Positions 1 through 10,023 of a DNA stretch of 64,000 nt are shown piece after piece. A model generated the notes under the pieces. The model made no database searches. It was given only the letters and a program-made list of their open reading frames with translations, and was not told the DNA's origin. Made by a program: the position numbers and the translations under genes. The DNA comes from Melieria omissa (Eukaryota; Arthropoda; Insecta; Diptera; Ulidiidae): positions 35,299,264 through 35,363,263 of the forward strand of contig OZ020269.1 in assembly GCA_963971225.1 (NCBI GenBank), in the 5' to 3' direction. Numbering within the stretch: position 1 is the stretch's first letter; every line of letters starts with the position of its first letter.

Positions 1-1010
1 TGCAAGCATCAATCATTATTTTTAAATCGGCATCATTTGCCCACACATCTTTGATGTTTTCTTTAAAAATTTCAATTGTAGTATTTTGTCGCTGATAGAC
101 CTTCGTTTGAGATAAGCCCATCAATTCTCTATCGGGTTAAAGTCCAGAGAATTGCCGGGCCACGGTAGCAAGTCCAAGTCCAACGAATTTATGTGGTTAA
201 TACTAGCTCTGGCTGTGTGGCAAGGCGCCCCGTGTTGCATAAAAGTATATTCTCCCGCTGGACCTTCACTGGTAATGCAACTCCACATCTTTACCGCGGG
301 GGGATGTTTGATTGTGGGAAGAGTGCAGGCATCAGAAAATCGTTCTCCCACCCTTCTTCGTGCAAAATTCGCCACTTCTTTCACCGCCTCCCGACGGCAT
401 TCGTCACTGAAGATGACCTATGAAAATGAAAGAAATATTTAATTTCAAAATGTTCGTTTTTACAGATAAATCACATCAAAAAATATATGCTCTGTAACTT
501 ATCTTGTTTCAATAGCTCGAATCGTAATCCTTGTGAAGTTGTGCCCACAAAAAACGCCGTCGCCGCATCTTTACCGTTAATTTAGGCTTTTTGACTGGCT
601 TTCTGTACTCTAAGCCGTTTCCATAAAGACGTCTGCGTAGAGTATGATGCGATATCTCAACACCATAGTTTCTAACCTCATTCCAAATGCTCAGGAACGT
701 TGCGGTTCGAACTTCTAAGGCTTTTCGCACAATCAAGCGGTCCTCTCTAGCAGTGGTCTTCCGGTTTCCTTTGCAATTTTGGCCATTACTCCGAAAAATG
801 CCGGCATCGACAAGTGCCTCATTGTATTTTTTGCTATTGCAGCAACTGAAGTTATTGACATTTCCACAATTCTGGCTATTTTGGAAATTGTCACACCCCC
901 TTCTTTGAGAAGAGCCACAACTTGCATCTTTTTTCGACTTTTATTAGGCGTTTTTACCCATTTTCTTCTGGAAACACTTTAGTTATAGAACTATCGCGTT
1001 TCGGATGCAC
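1..1010 (-). pseudogene. Tc1/mariner-type transposase relic (runs off the left edge)
   Basis: Minus-strand reading gives, in order, a helix-turn-helix-like N-terminal part (about 927-735), a linker rich in K/R (736-509), and a DDE catalytic part (about 440-121). The catalytic part has an IFSDE-type first aspartate near 410, a QHGAPCHTA block (second aspartate region) and PWPGNSLDFNPIEN, the hallmark that carries the last catalytic acidic residue in Tc1 relatives. The reading frame breaks near 735 and again near 509-450, so no intact transposase is present. The C terminus continues beyond position 1. The right terminal inverted repeat was not identified. Decayed DNA transposon; family assignment rests on the DDE block. 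Confidence 0.8.
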
Positions 1011-1630
1011 GTAACTAAAACTGCAATTTTTTTTACATACGTTTGTTCTCAAAACTAGCAATAACCCCGTTCAATAAAAAATTTAACCACTATTTCGATC
1101 TTCGACTGATTTCACTGACTTCACACGCGATAACACATCAAGAACGAATGACTGAAATTTACAGCTTTGACAACATTAGTATTCCTTACGCCCTCGATCG
1201 AAAAGTAGGCGGATCTTAGATTTTAAAATCAAAGCCTAAATACTTAAAATAATGTATGCAAAGCCAAATGCTTAATTTTTATTTTTTTTATAGTGAAAAA
1301 TCTTCATAGAAAGTGAATATCATGAAAATTTTTCCTCGTTCGTAATTCAATGGACAGATACTGTATATATATGTGTGTGTACAATATATACATGTATGTA
1401 CATACAAATATATTAATTTTCTACAAATATTTAAATTTATTTTATGTTTTCATTGGTAAATTAATATTTTTGCATAGATCTTTTATTTTCGTAAAGAAAA
1501 GAAAGTGTGCGCGCGCACTGCTCTCTCTTGCTCCTACACTGTGATACACACAATAGGCCTGCAGTGTGCTTAGATATACGGAACGTATTTGGCTATGAGA
1601 GGAACTGCTGTCTCTTGCTTATATCCCCCA

Positions 1631-1818
1631 CTCAACTCCCGTTCGCCTCGCCCGATCACACTTTTCGTAACGCTTACGTCACACGTTCGCCAGCTTACTC
1701 CCCATGCCAAGCGTACGTAAACCACTCAACTTCCGTTCACCTCGCCCGATCACACTTTTCGTAACGCTTACGTCACGCGTTTGCCAGCTTACTCCCCATG
1801 CCAAGCGTGCGTAAAGAA
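1631..1818. repeat. 94-bp tandem duplication
   Basis: Two adjacent copies of a unit beginning CTCAACTYCCGTTCRCCTCG (at 1631 and 1725), with only a few substitutions between them. Each unit contains CGTAACGCTTACGTCAC and CCCCATGCCAAGCGTRCGTAAA. It lies directly upstream of the LINE fragment and could be part of that element's flank or an unrelated minisatellite. Confidence 0.8.
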
Positions 1819-1839
1819 GTTTCACTTCAAAAAACTTGT

Positions 1840-3240
1840 AGTCAGTGACTACTAGTCACTTTAATTTAACATATAATAATGTTAATATCAAATTGGTAAA
1901 CCACGTAAAAATACTAGGCATTACAATAGACTCTAAGTTTAGTTTTAAGCAACATTATTTAGAATTAAGAAAAGACCTAGTTGCCAGGCTCAACCTTATC
2001 AAATATCTATCATATAAACACTTATTGCTACACATCTCAACTTTAATCTATTTCACCCGTTCGCTGCTACTGTCTAAAATCGACTATGGTTTACCGATTT
2101 TCGGTTGGTGTGCTAACAGTCATATCAAACAACTATCTGCTCCGTACCACGCTGCCGTTCGTAGGAGTATTAGTGCATTCCCGACTTCAACGACAAAAAA
2201 TATTTTAATTGAAGCGGGCCTGACTTCTATTCCGGAACGAGTAAGATCTACAACTTACCATCTAATACCAAAAGTTTACAACAGCTGCAACCCCATACTA
2301 CATACCGATGCCATAAACGCAAACAAACGGAAGCGAAAAGTAAAGATTAAATCCACAATTCAGCGTTGTATAGATTTTGTTAACTCCATGGAACTAGATA
2401 TAAAACCACGGGTCCGAAAGTTGAGTCCTATTCCATCTTGGCACCTTAAAGAATCTTCATTCGACAGATCACTTGAACTCTATTCTAAAAGCAACACAAA
2501 CGCTGTCTCTTTCTGGCAACTTTTTGTAGAAAAAACAGATTACTACACCAAAAACAACTGGACCTTCTTGTACACCGATGAATCCAAGACAAGCGATTTT
2601 AGCACATTCGCATTAGTGCATCAAAACGGCACAACCATAACAACCGGTCATCTCGCTCCACATTGCTCTATATTCACTGCGGAGGCGCTCGCTGTCAAAC
2701 TCGCAACTGACTTTGCAAAAAGAGCAAAGGCAAATTTCTCGTGTGCACCGTGCATAGCAAATCCACCATTGTAGCGGTACGAAATTTAAACAACGACAGT
2801 GAATTAGTAACTGCTATCAGAAATAATTGCATACAGAACCCAAACAAAATCAGGTTAATGTGGGTTCCTGCGCACGCAGGTATAAAAGGAAATGAGCAAG
2901 CCGATGAAGCAGCTGCTGCTGCCACCAAATCACCCAACATTACTTTTGCCACAGCCGAGAAAGACGACATCCTGAGACAAGTGAAAGCACAACTTCAACT
3001 ATCCAAAACGGCAGAGTGGATGACCTACTATCACCGCTACTCGACAATCAACCCCTATGGCCTCAAAGCAACTTACCCTTCCTGCTGCTCCCGTCAACAA
3101 ACTCGAATCTTCGTGCGACTCAGAATCGGACACACTCGACGTGCGTGGTGACGCAGCGGCCAAATGCCAATATTGCCATAGTTCCAATTCGGTAGACCAC
3201 ATTCTGAACAAAAAAGCAACAAATTCGCCCACTTTGTAGG
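1840..3240 (+). pseudogene. Truncated non-LTR retrotransposon (LINE): RT thumb plus RNase H
   Basis: The first open part (1845-2774) carries the C-terminal part of a non-LTR reverse transcriptase (KILGITIDSKFSF, RSLLLSKIDYGLPIFGW) followed by the start of an RNase H domain with YTDES (first aspartate) and FTAEALA (glutamate). The frame shifts near 2735 and continues at 2741-3151 with TVHSKST, where the third catalytic aspartate expected by the family appears to be histidine, and WVPAHAGIKGNEQADEAA with the last aspartate. The 5' two thirds of the element (ORF1, endonuclease, RT fingers and palm) are absent. RNase H places it in an I/LOA/R1-like rather than an RTE-like clade. Dead copy. Confidence 0.85.
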
Positions 3241-4334
3241 GGCTGAAACCCCATTCATCCCTTATTCGTCTTCCACATGTGAACCTAAAATCTTTTAAGC
3301 ACAGTCCACTTTATGTTTTTGCTTACCAACTTAGCTCAAAAAATGAAAGCTGTCTTTATAAAACGGATGAGAAGAAAAATATGAACATATGTTAATACGT
3401 AACTCGTATGTAACCAAAATAGGGGTAAAAATTTTCGTTTGTAAAAAAAGATGGAAAAATAAAATTTTTAGTTTTCTGGTTACGTATTTAGAAAGAGCTT
3501 GATAAATTGGCCACTGAGCCGAAGCCGCATGAAAATCGGACTTAAAACTAAAAAGTTATAGCAAAATCAAAATTGAAATATTAACATATGTTAATAGTGA
3601 CAGTGTGAAGGTTAAAATGCATGGCTACTACGTATGTTTTTTAAATGATCAGAATTTTAACCGCCCTGAAAACACAACTAAAGAATAGCTTTTTTAAGAA
3701 CAGTACGTTACCCCTACAAGACGATTGCATATATTGGATAGTTGCTTTTTTCGGAGTTGCGTTTTGGGAGATTATACTGTACATATGTAGAAACCAGTCG
3801 GAACAAGAAACGTGGCTGTCGTACAGGAATTTAATTGGTCACTGATAAGCCGTACTTGTGTTGTTTAGCCTAAACCTAAAAATCGGCCACTGCTCCATCA
3901 CAATAGCTGATTAGCTAACATATATAGAAACTGCCATACTGGGCTGTTAATATATGCCCATGGTTTACATAACCTAAGAACCGTCTTAACATTTTCCAAC
4001 GAATACCTTTTGGGGCGCTGTACTTCCATATTTTGTATAAACGCTAGTACAGATACTTTGTTTTTGGAATAAATATTTTATAATTACAAATTTTAGTATA
4101 TGTATATATTTTAAAGCCTAGCACACCAAAGACAGTTCTAAAGTGAAGTATTTATCTAGTAAATTAAATTATTAAATTGTCAATAATTTTACGAGGTTGT
4201 GACAGATCATAGAGGGACAAATTATCTACGGCTTTCAGAATATTGTTTTTGAGTTATGACGTTAACGAAAAGAAAAAGAATCAGTGTGTATGTACATTTA
4301 ATAAATACCTGTTATTTAAAACACACGCACTCAC
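3241..4334. other. Spacer, no gene seen
   Basis: AT-rich sequence with no recognisable coding exon or transposon end on either strand. It was searched for the missing last exon of the neighbouring Tctex1 gene (expected to encode a FDR-YK..VVIGE..CFWD-like stretch) and none was found. Confidence 0.5.
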
Positions 4335-5238
4335 CTGTCGAAAGCCCTCGCTTTAATGCGATTTTTAATTTCTTCGCTGATTTGAGCGCTTAAGCTGAGT
4401 GCTTGTTTGGGATTGTAGGTGAATTCTTCGAGCGCTTTGTTCATAATTTGTTTAATGACGTTCTCGCAGAACTCTTTGTTCAATGGGGTCTTGGGGTCGA
4501 GACGATATGTGGGCATGAAGCGCAAGACCGGCTGCAAGCGAATCGGGTTGATAGTGGCTGATTGCTAATCAGGCGCTGAAGTAACACCAGAACTTACCTT
4601 TGGCACAATAATCCCAAATGCGGCACTAACGCGTCGCGACTTATTAGTCATGGAAGTTCGTAGTTTCTGCAATTTTTAATTATTTGTACTGATATATGTA
4701 TGTACGTATATGTATATAGGAATAGGCTCAACAAAGTTGACAATCATTGATTTGTTTGCAGACAGCTGACACGCGCCGCAGCCTGGAAACCAGCACCAGT
4801 GCATGACAACGGTACATTGTGCCGTAGCAGTTAGGTTTTATGTGAATCGATAGTCTGCAATCAGCCGCGCTAATTTTTCATTCGAATCAAATGAAAAGGC
4901 ACCTGATATTGATAGTTGACGTGCCACCGGAACGTAGTCTACCTTTTCGTGTTCTTGACCGAGACACAAATTAACGAGGCCCGACCAAAGCGCAGTCATT
5001 GAAACAATTGCGACCTGGTTGCAAAATCTTGGAGTGTTTGATCGATATTAATCTGCGGTAAAGAGCGAATTGTGGTTGCTGTATTTCGCGGTTTCAAGCA
5101 CGCAGCGTTTTCCGCGCGGGTGGCGGGCACTTGTCACAAAGCCGTTCAATGTTTGGTGCGTTTCCAGTGTCGAAGAAGCAACATTTTTTTGGTCGATGAG
5201 GTCGATTCACTTACCTCGGCATCACTTGGTGCATTCAT
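4335..5238 (-). CDS. Tctex1-family dynein light chain, first three exons
   Basis: Exons on the minus strand: 5238-5215 (ATG, eight codons, donor GAG|GTAAGT), 4666-4598 (acceptor TTGCAG, donor AAG|GTAAGT) and 4531-4335 (acceptor CTTGCAG, donor AG|GTGAGT). Phases agree. The product begins MNAPSDAEKLRTSMTNK and enters a Tctex1 domain (PTYRLDPKTPLNKEFCENVI, then ALSLSAQISEEIKNRIKARA, ending FDR). The family (DYNLT / TCTEX1D2) comprises about 110-150-residue light chains that bind dynein intermediate chains in cytoplasmic or axonemal dynein. The window holds about 96 residues. The final beta-strand exon, expected after FDR, was not found between here and position 1, so it probably lies to the left, beyond the transposon relics. 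The 66-bp intron 2 is typical of flies. Family call is firm; which member is uncertain. Confidence 0.75.
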
Positions 5239-5678
5239 GGTGTCTCAAAACTGAATACTTTCTAGAAGAATAAATTTAAAAATAAAAGCAGAAATGATCG
5301 TGCAGCTGACTTGAATGAAATGAAAAGCCAAGTTGAACGAAATTTGGCTCAAACAAAACTGAAAACACATAGATTTATTCTAGGACTGACAACATTGAGT
5401 TGATGAAACGGCAGACACGATAAAGTTATAACCTGAGGGGGCGAGCTCTGCGAGTGTTAGGTCATGTATTGAATTAACCCTTAAATGCACACAGTATCTT
5501 GAAACATACAATTATCGAACTAAATTTCATTATCGCGATGAAAACTTATAATTAGAAAAAATATGAAAAAAATTAAAAATATTCTGTAACAATTTAAAGT
5601 ATTCAATAAATATAGAAAACATTCAAGTGAAAAGTGGCACAAAAATAGATGTATACAAATAGTGCAGTGCCTCCGAAT
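5239..5678. other. Upstream flank of the Tctex1 gene
   Basis: AT-rich; no exon or element end recognised. It should contain the promoter of the minus-strand Tctex1 gene but no convincing core motif was seen. It ends with CTCCGAAT at 5671-5678, the target duplication of the P-type element. Confidence 0.35.
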
Positions 5679-5934
5679 CATGGTACAATAATATTCAGGT
5701 AATTTCATTCGATCAAATTTAAAAGTCAGTTGCCTTTTTGACAAATAAGAAGAAAATTTTAATGATGCAGAAAAAAGTATGAATGGTAGGAAATTTATTC
5801 AAAAATAGTAGTTGGTAGTAGTTGTAGTTAATTTTAACAGTTGATGCGATCAAATAATGGATAACTGCTGTAATTTTGTTCTGCAAATTGAACATTACAA
5901 CTGATGCGGTAAATTTCATGAATTTCAGTATTAA

Positions 5935-7063
5935 CCCTTAAGCACCTAAGACCGTCTACAGACGGTCTTCACTAAAATCAAATTGTATTAAACTAAACAA
6001 ATTTTTTTCGCTCTAACCGCCAAAGACGTTTTTGGTGCTTGAAATTTGCTATCGAACGGTGCCATTTTGAGCGCACTCTGATAAATGGTTTGACAGATAC
6101 AGTCATTTGAGTACGAGAGTTCAGTAAAAACACACCCGCAAATTATTTGTGATTTTTTTTAAATTGAAATTGAAAAAAAATACATTCCAATAGCTCAATC
6201 GACTCGGGAATTTTTCTGTAAGTTCTTTTATTTATGTTTTTCAATAATCCGTTGCTAGCTTGGTTAGGAATAGCATTATTTTTTTTTCAAATCGAGGTTT
6301 TGTGAATACCGTCTGTAGACGGTCTTAGTGGCTTAGCTGAAAAAAATCCCCTTACCTAATTATACCTTTGTGTTATGTTGTCGGTCTTTTGTTCATTTGT
6401 CCAACGCATTCATTCTGTATCGCAGACGCAACGCCGAAAAAAATCTAAATCCACATGATTCGGATGAAATGATAATGGACATGACGATGTGTGACTTTCG
6501 CCTGAGCATTGCGAAAGAACTTTGTGCTTCTGTTGAAAAACGCCCCGTGGGCCGTCCACCGAGTCACATGTCCATAGGGCCATCGACCAGCAATATTGGT
6601 AAAAAAGCAGCCCATCCAGTGGCAAGTTTACGATTCGACGAACTAAGTCATTTTCCTTAATGGGGATCAAAAAAGTCGTGCAAATTGTGTAAAAAATCCG
6701 ATACACACACATTTTGTACCAAATGTAACATCCATTTGTGTTTTTCCAAGGCAAAAAACTGTTTCAGAACGTATCACGTAAACGAATGATTCATTTTCTA
6801 TTTGTTTCTACCTGTTTAGTTCAAATTATTGAATATTTACTTTGAATAAAAACAATCTTTATTGTACGGTACATGTTTGATTTTTTTTCACCTAAGCCAC
6901 TAAGACCGTCTACAGACGGTCTTCCTTATTTCTCACCTCTCGCTTTCAGGTAAATTTTTTTCGACAAACAGACTTCGGATTCGTGTTTTTCAGCCTAAAT
7001 TCATCTTAGAACCAAAATTCTCAAAACAAAATAACTCGTATTTCGATTTCAGTGGCTTAAGGG
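5935..7063 (+). mobile_element. piggyBac-type element inserted in the P element
   Basis: TTAA lies at both edges (5931-5934, 7064-7067). The ends are inverted: CCCTTAAGCACCTAAG on the left and the inverse CCCTTAAGCCACTG on the right. The P copy at 50936-52495 keeps the unoccupied site as a single TTAA at 52240-52243 with the same flanks, so boundaries and target duplication are directly proven. Three copies of a near-palindrome, AAGACCGTCT-NN-AGACGGTCTT, sit at about 5948, 6308 and 6902; the middle copy has one mismatch at its left edge. The only coding remnant is the C-terminal end of a piggyBac transposase. The length of 1.13 kb against about 2.4 kb for complete elements means it is internally deleted. 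Confidence 0.9.
6370..6789 (+). pseudogene. piggyBac transposase C-terminal fragment with zinc ribbon
   Basis: One frame reads a basic RPVGRPPSHM stretch, then after an in-frame TAA at 6658-6660 continues KSCKLCKKSD ... FCTKCNIHLCF ... NCFRTYHVNE to a TGA at 6787. The cysteine pattern C-x2-C...C-x2-C...C matches the C-terminal Cys-rich domain of piggyBac transposases, which helps bind the transposon ends. The catalytic DDD core is missing. Inactive remnant. Confidence 0.8.
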
Positions 7064-7738
7064 TTAAGTTATTAAAATGTTGTGATTTTTAAAAGACTTA
7101 ACTACAAACTTACGTTGTGGTTTGCCATGCAAATTATGGACATTGCAGACGTACATTATATGGGCACTATAATATTGAAAGTATGGTCAAACTGGTGGTG
7201 TACAATGAGTTCATTTGTGAAGTGCTTCCTCAAAGCTCTAGGCCAACAGAATGATTTTAGCAGTAAGTGCACCGCCACGACTCGCACATTTAGTCTATTA
7301 GAACGACGCAAATCGTGCACCCGCAAGATAAGTTGTTAATTGAAGGTTAAAGATCTATTCTTTTCCTCAATCACTTTATTAATGGACGGAGTCGTGAATC
7401 GACTGCCGCCCGAGACTGGTGTATCCAGAATGCCAGTTTTGTGGATCACTCTACAACTTCGACTACCTGCTATTTCTTACTTAATAAAACACACCACCAC
7501 GCTTTAACCCAAAAACCTGCCTTCTTTTTTCTGTCGGTCACCGCGCAAACATTTAGAAAACACATTAATTCTTAAAGTATTTTTATGATACGTTACTACA
7601 TAAACTGATAGCCACAAATTTACAGCCCTATGGCAAAAATGAAAAGAGTAGTAGAACAAATCTATTTCTCATTTGTCAATTTTCTTCTTATCTGTCTTTA
7701 TGAAACTACCTGTATTTTATTGTATCATGCCTCCGAAT

Positions 7739-8202
7739 TATGAACACCACTATTTTGAACAAAACTAAGATGACTTTGGGTTTTTCAAGACATGTGTTTT
7801 CTCCATGAAGTTAAATCTTAACTATTTTACACAACTGTTCTCTGGTATTACAACTAGAAAAGTACCATCAAGTAAGGTTTAAAGTGGCTGCCTCTGTATG
7901 AGACACACCTAGGCCTATATGGCCTGTGGTGATACCACAAATTCTACCCGTTGAATGAATGAATGAGAGTAATCATTATAATTATTATTTGTATTTAAAC
8001 AATGCAAAATATAGGGTTAGTGGAAATCTGACACTCCAGAGACAAAAAGGAGCTATGCCTTTTTTTTATCCTTCTTAATGGTAAAAGACTCAGCTACAGT
8101 AAAGCGCAGTTGCTGCATTTGCAAAAAAATCGTACGTATTATGTCAGCGTCATTGCTTAGTGTTCATAATTCAGTGGCACTGTATATATAATGTAAGGGA
8201 GA
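7739..8202 (-). other. Spacer holding a LINE/SINE 3'-tail fragment
   Basis: Between about 7862 and 7950 the minus strand carries the same roughly 85-bp tail (GTGGTATCAC...AGGCAGCCACTT) that ends the SINE at 50213-50609 and the LINE at 49965-53390. The rest of the stretch shows nothing recognisable. Confidence 0.6.
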
Positions 8203-8782
8203 GGGCTGGGTTGTGAACCGGGTTTAGTTTTTTGGCTCTAACTTTTCTCAGAATAAAGATATCGAAAAATCGAAAATACCGTTGGAAAGGTGAACATAAA
8301 ACGCAATTTTTATGAAGACGGATTACTGTTTTGATTGATATTTAACTCTCTACGTCCAATTTTCTAAGGACGTGATTTTTCGCTTTTCCAAAAAAGTGGC
8401 TGGGTTATGAACCATTTTGGAAAATCCCTAATAAAGTCGGAAAATACGATGAAAACATCCATAATTTTTAAGTAAGTTCAGAATTTATTTAATTAGGAGG
8501 CCTCAAGAGGTGAAAAAAGTTATAATGACGCCACTTAGGCCAAAAAATCGCAATGAATGAAAGTGCCCAATTTTTTGAATTTTCATTCTAATCGGTGTCA
8601 CAATGTTTGCATGTGAAATACGAACGCGTTCTCACTTCAAGTGAACTCACCGAAATCGAGAGAAATTACATAAAATTACTTTATTTTAATGTATACGTCC
8701 ATATTTGACAGTGTTAGAACAAATGTAGTACGAAAAACAGGTGGTTCATAACCCAGCCACCTCAGTGGTTCACAGCTCAACC
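8203..8782. repeat. Possible MITE with four GGCTGGGTTRTGAACC motifs
   Basis: GGCTGGGTTRTGAACC or a close variant occurs in plus orientation at about 8204 and 8398 and in minus orientation at about 8742 and 8765, so the outer copies form inverted ends of a roughly 0.58-kb unit. No clear target duplication and no coding potential. It resembles a small non-autonomous DNA transposon, class unknown. Confidence 0.45.
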
Positions 8783-8799
8783 ACGATGCCATTTTGGAA

Positions 8800-9736
8800 A
8801 CTTTAAAATAAACGACACTTCCAGTCATAATTCGACATAAACAAATATTGCATCGTAAAATATAAACAAAACACTAAATAAACATGTATTACACTGACCT
8901 TTTTGCAATAAGCTCAGTCACTTGGATAGCACTTTAAAAAAAGCAAACAAGTTTTCGCAGTCGATTTTCAAATACGATGTCTGTAGCTGCCACAAGCAAT
9001 ACGTGTTTGTACTTCGGTGTAACCACACAAGCAGAGTCATAGTTGAAAGAATGGCTTTAAAATTGCATTTTACCAAAAATACAAATTTTTCGTTAAAATA
9101 CTTATGTAAAAATAACTGCAAACCACTTTAAAATTTTATTTGTAGCGATCATTCATTTCATTCATACGATATCCACCGTACATAATTTGAAGACTCTGCT
9201 GATGACTTTTTTGACAAAAACTGTCAATCAAAATAAAGGTACATTAGGGTTACTCTCTTTTATTAGACTACTTTATTATTACTATGCTTTTATTATTCTA
9301 CCATGATAAAAAGCTGAATATTTTTGCTCAATTCTTAAATAACGTCGAGTATTAATTTTATAACCCGTAAATTTCAAAACTAAAATCAAACCCCAAAATA
9401 TTAGGTACTAAAGACAGCTCGGTAATATTGCTTGAAAATATGATCGATGTACTGCTATTATGAATAAGAGAAACTGTCGAATAAGAAGAAGAGCAATTCT
9501 CATACTGTCCAGCAGAATAGTGAATATCTCGTCACTGACCCAATCTACATACATACATATATTCAAACATCGGAAAATTTGTTACTCTTCCCGAGGCACT
9601 CTTTTTACGGCGTGATATCAGTGGTCACTACTGACTTAAGGTTGCGAAGATCGTAATTTCTGAAAGAATAAAAATAATTTGAACATGTAGTTTTCTACTG
9701 AAAAAGAAACGTAACTCTTTGTAATTTGTGTGTACA
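8800..9736. other. Spacer, no gene seen
   Basis: AT-rich, with only short random open frames on both strands; no transposon end or RNA gene recognised. Confidence 0.4.
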
Positions 9737-9740
9737 TTAA

Positions 9741-10019
9741 CCCATTAGTGCCCAGTTTTTTGTTTCGACTTTCGAGCTAATTTTCTGAAAGAAATGGCCT
9801 GAATTTTATTAAAAAACAGGTTCGAATGTAAACACGTAAAAACAAATATTTTTTTATTTCCATGATCCAAATGGGATCATTGAGAACGAAGCAATGCACA
9901 TGCATCTCACGATCGCATTCGATGTTCCATTCGCATTCGAAATTTTGATATATTGTTACCTTTGAATATATGCACGTTTAAATAAGTGTTCCCAAATGGG
10001 AACAAAGGGCGCTAATAGG
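9741..10019. mobile_element. Short TTAA-flanked (piggyBac-type) MITE
   Basis: TTAA lies at 9737-9740 and 10020-10023. The inverted ends are CCCATTAGTGCCC and CCTATTAGCGCCC. Two subterminal near-palindromes occur: ATGATCC-AAATG-GGATCAT at 9862-9880 and TGTTCCCAAATGGGAACA at 9987-10004. It is 279 bp with no coding sequence. The TTAA duplication assigns it to the piggyBac superfamily. Confidence 0.75.
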
Positions 10020-10023
10020 TTAA

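Larger units (their letters stand above)
5679..7729 (+). mobile_element. P-superfamily element, internally deleted, carrying a nested piggyBac element
   Basis: The ends are CATGGTACAATAATATTCAG (left) and the inverse of CATGATACAATAAAATACAG (right). They resemble the P-element terminus, which begins CATGATGAAATAAC. It is flanked by the direct repeat CTCCGAAT (5671-5678 and 7731-7738; one more C matches on the outside), fitting the 8-bp duplication of P elements. Without the nested insertion it is about 0.9 kb. It is the inverted counterpart of the longer copy at 50936-52495 and nearly identical where they overlap. It lacks about 650 bp of that copy (roughly 51397-52048), including the THAP exon and the minisatellite. 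Non-autonomous, comparable in form to KP-type deletion derivatives. Confidence 0.85.

Noticed and set aside
5070..5273. Overlapping plus-strand frames ending near 5254-5273
   Set aside because: They lie over the first exon and intron of the Tctex1 gene on the other strand; no similarity.
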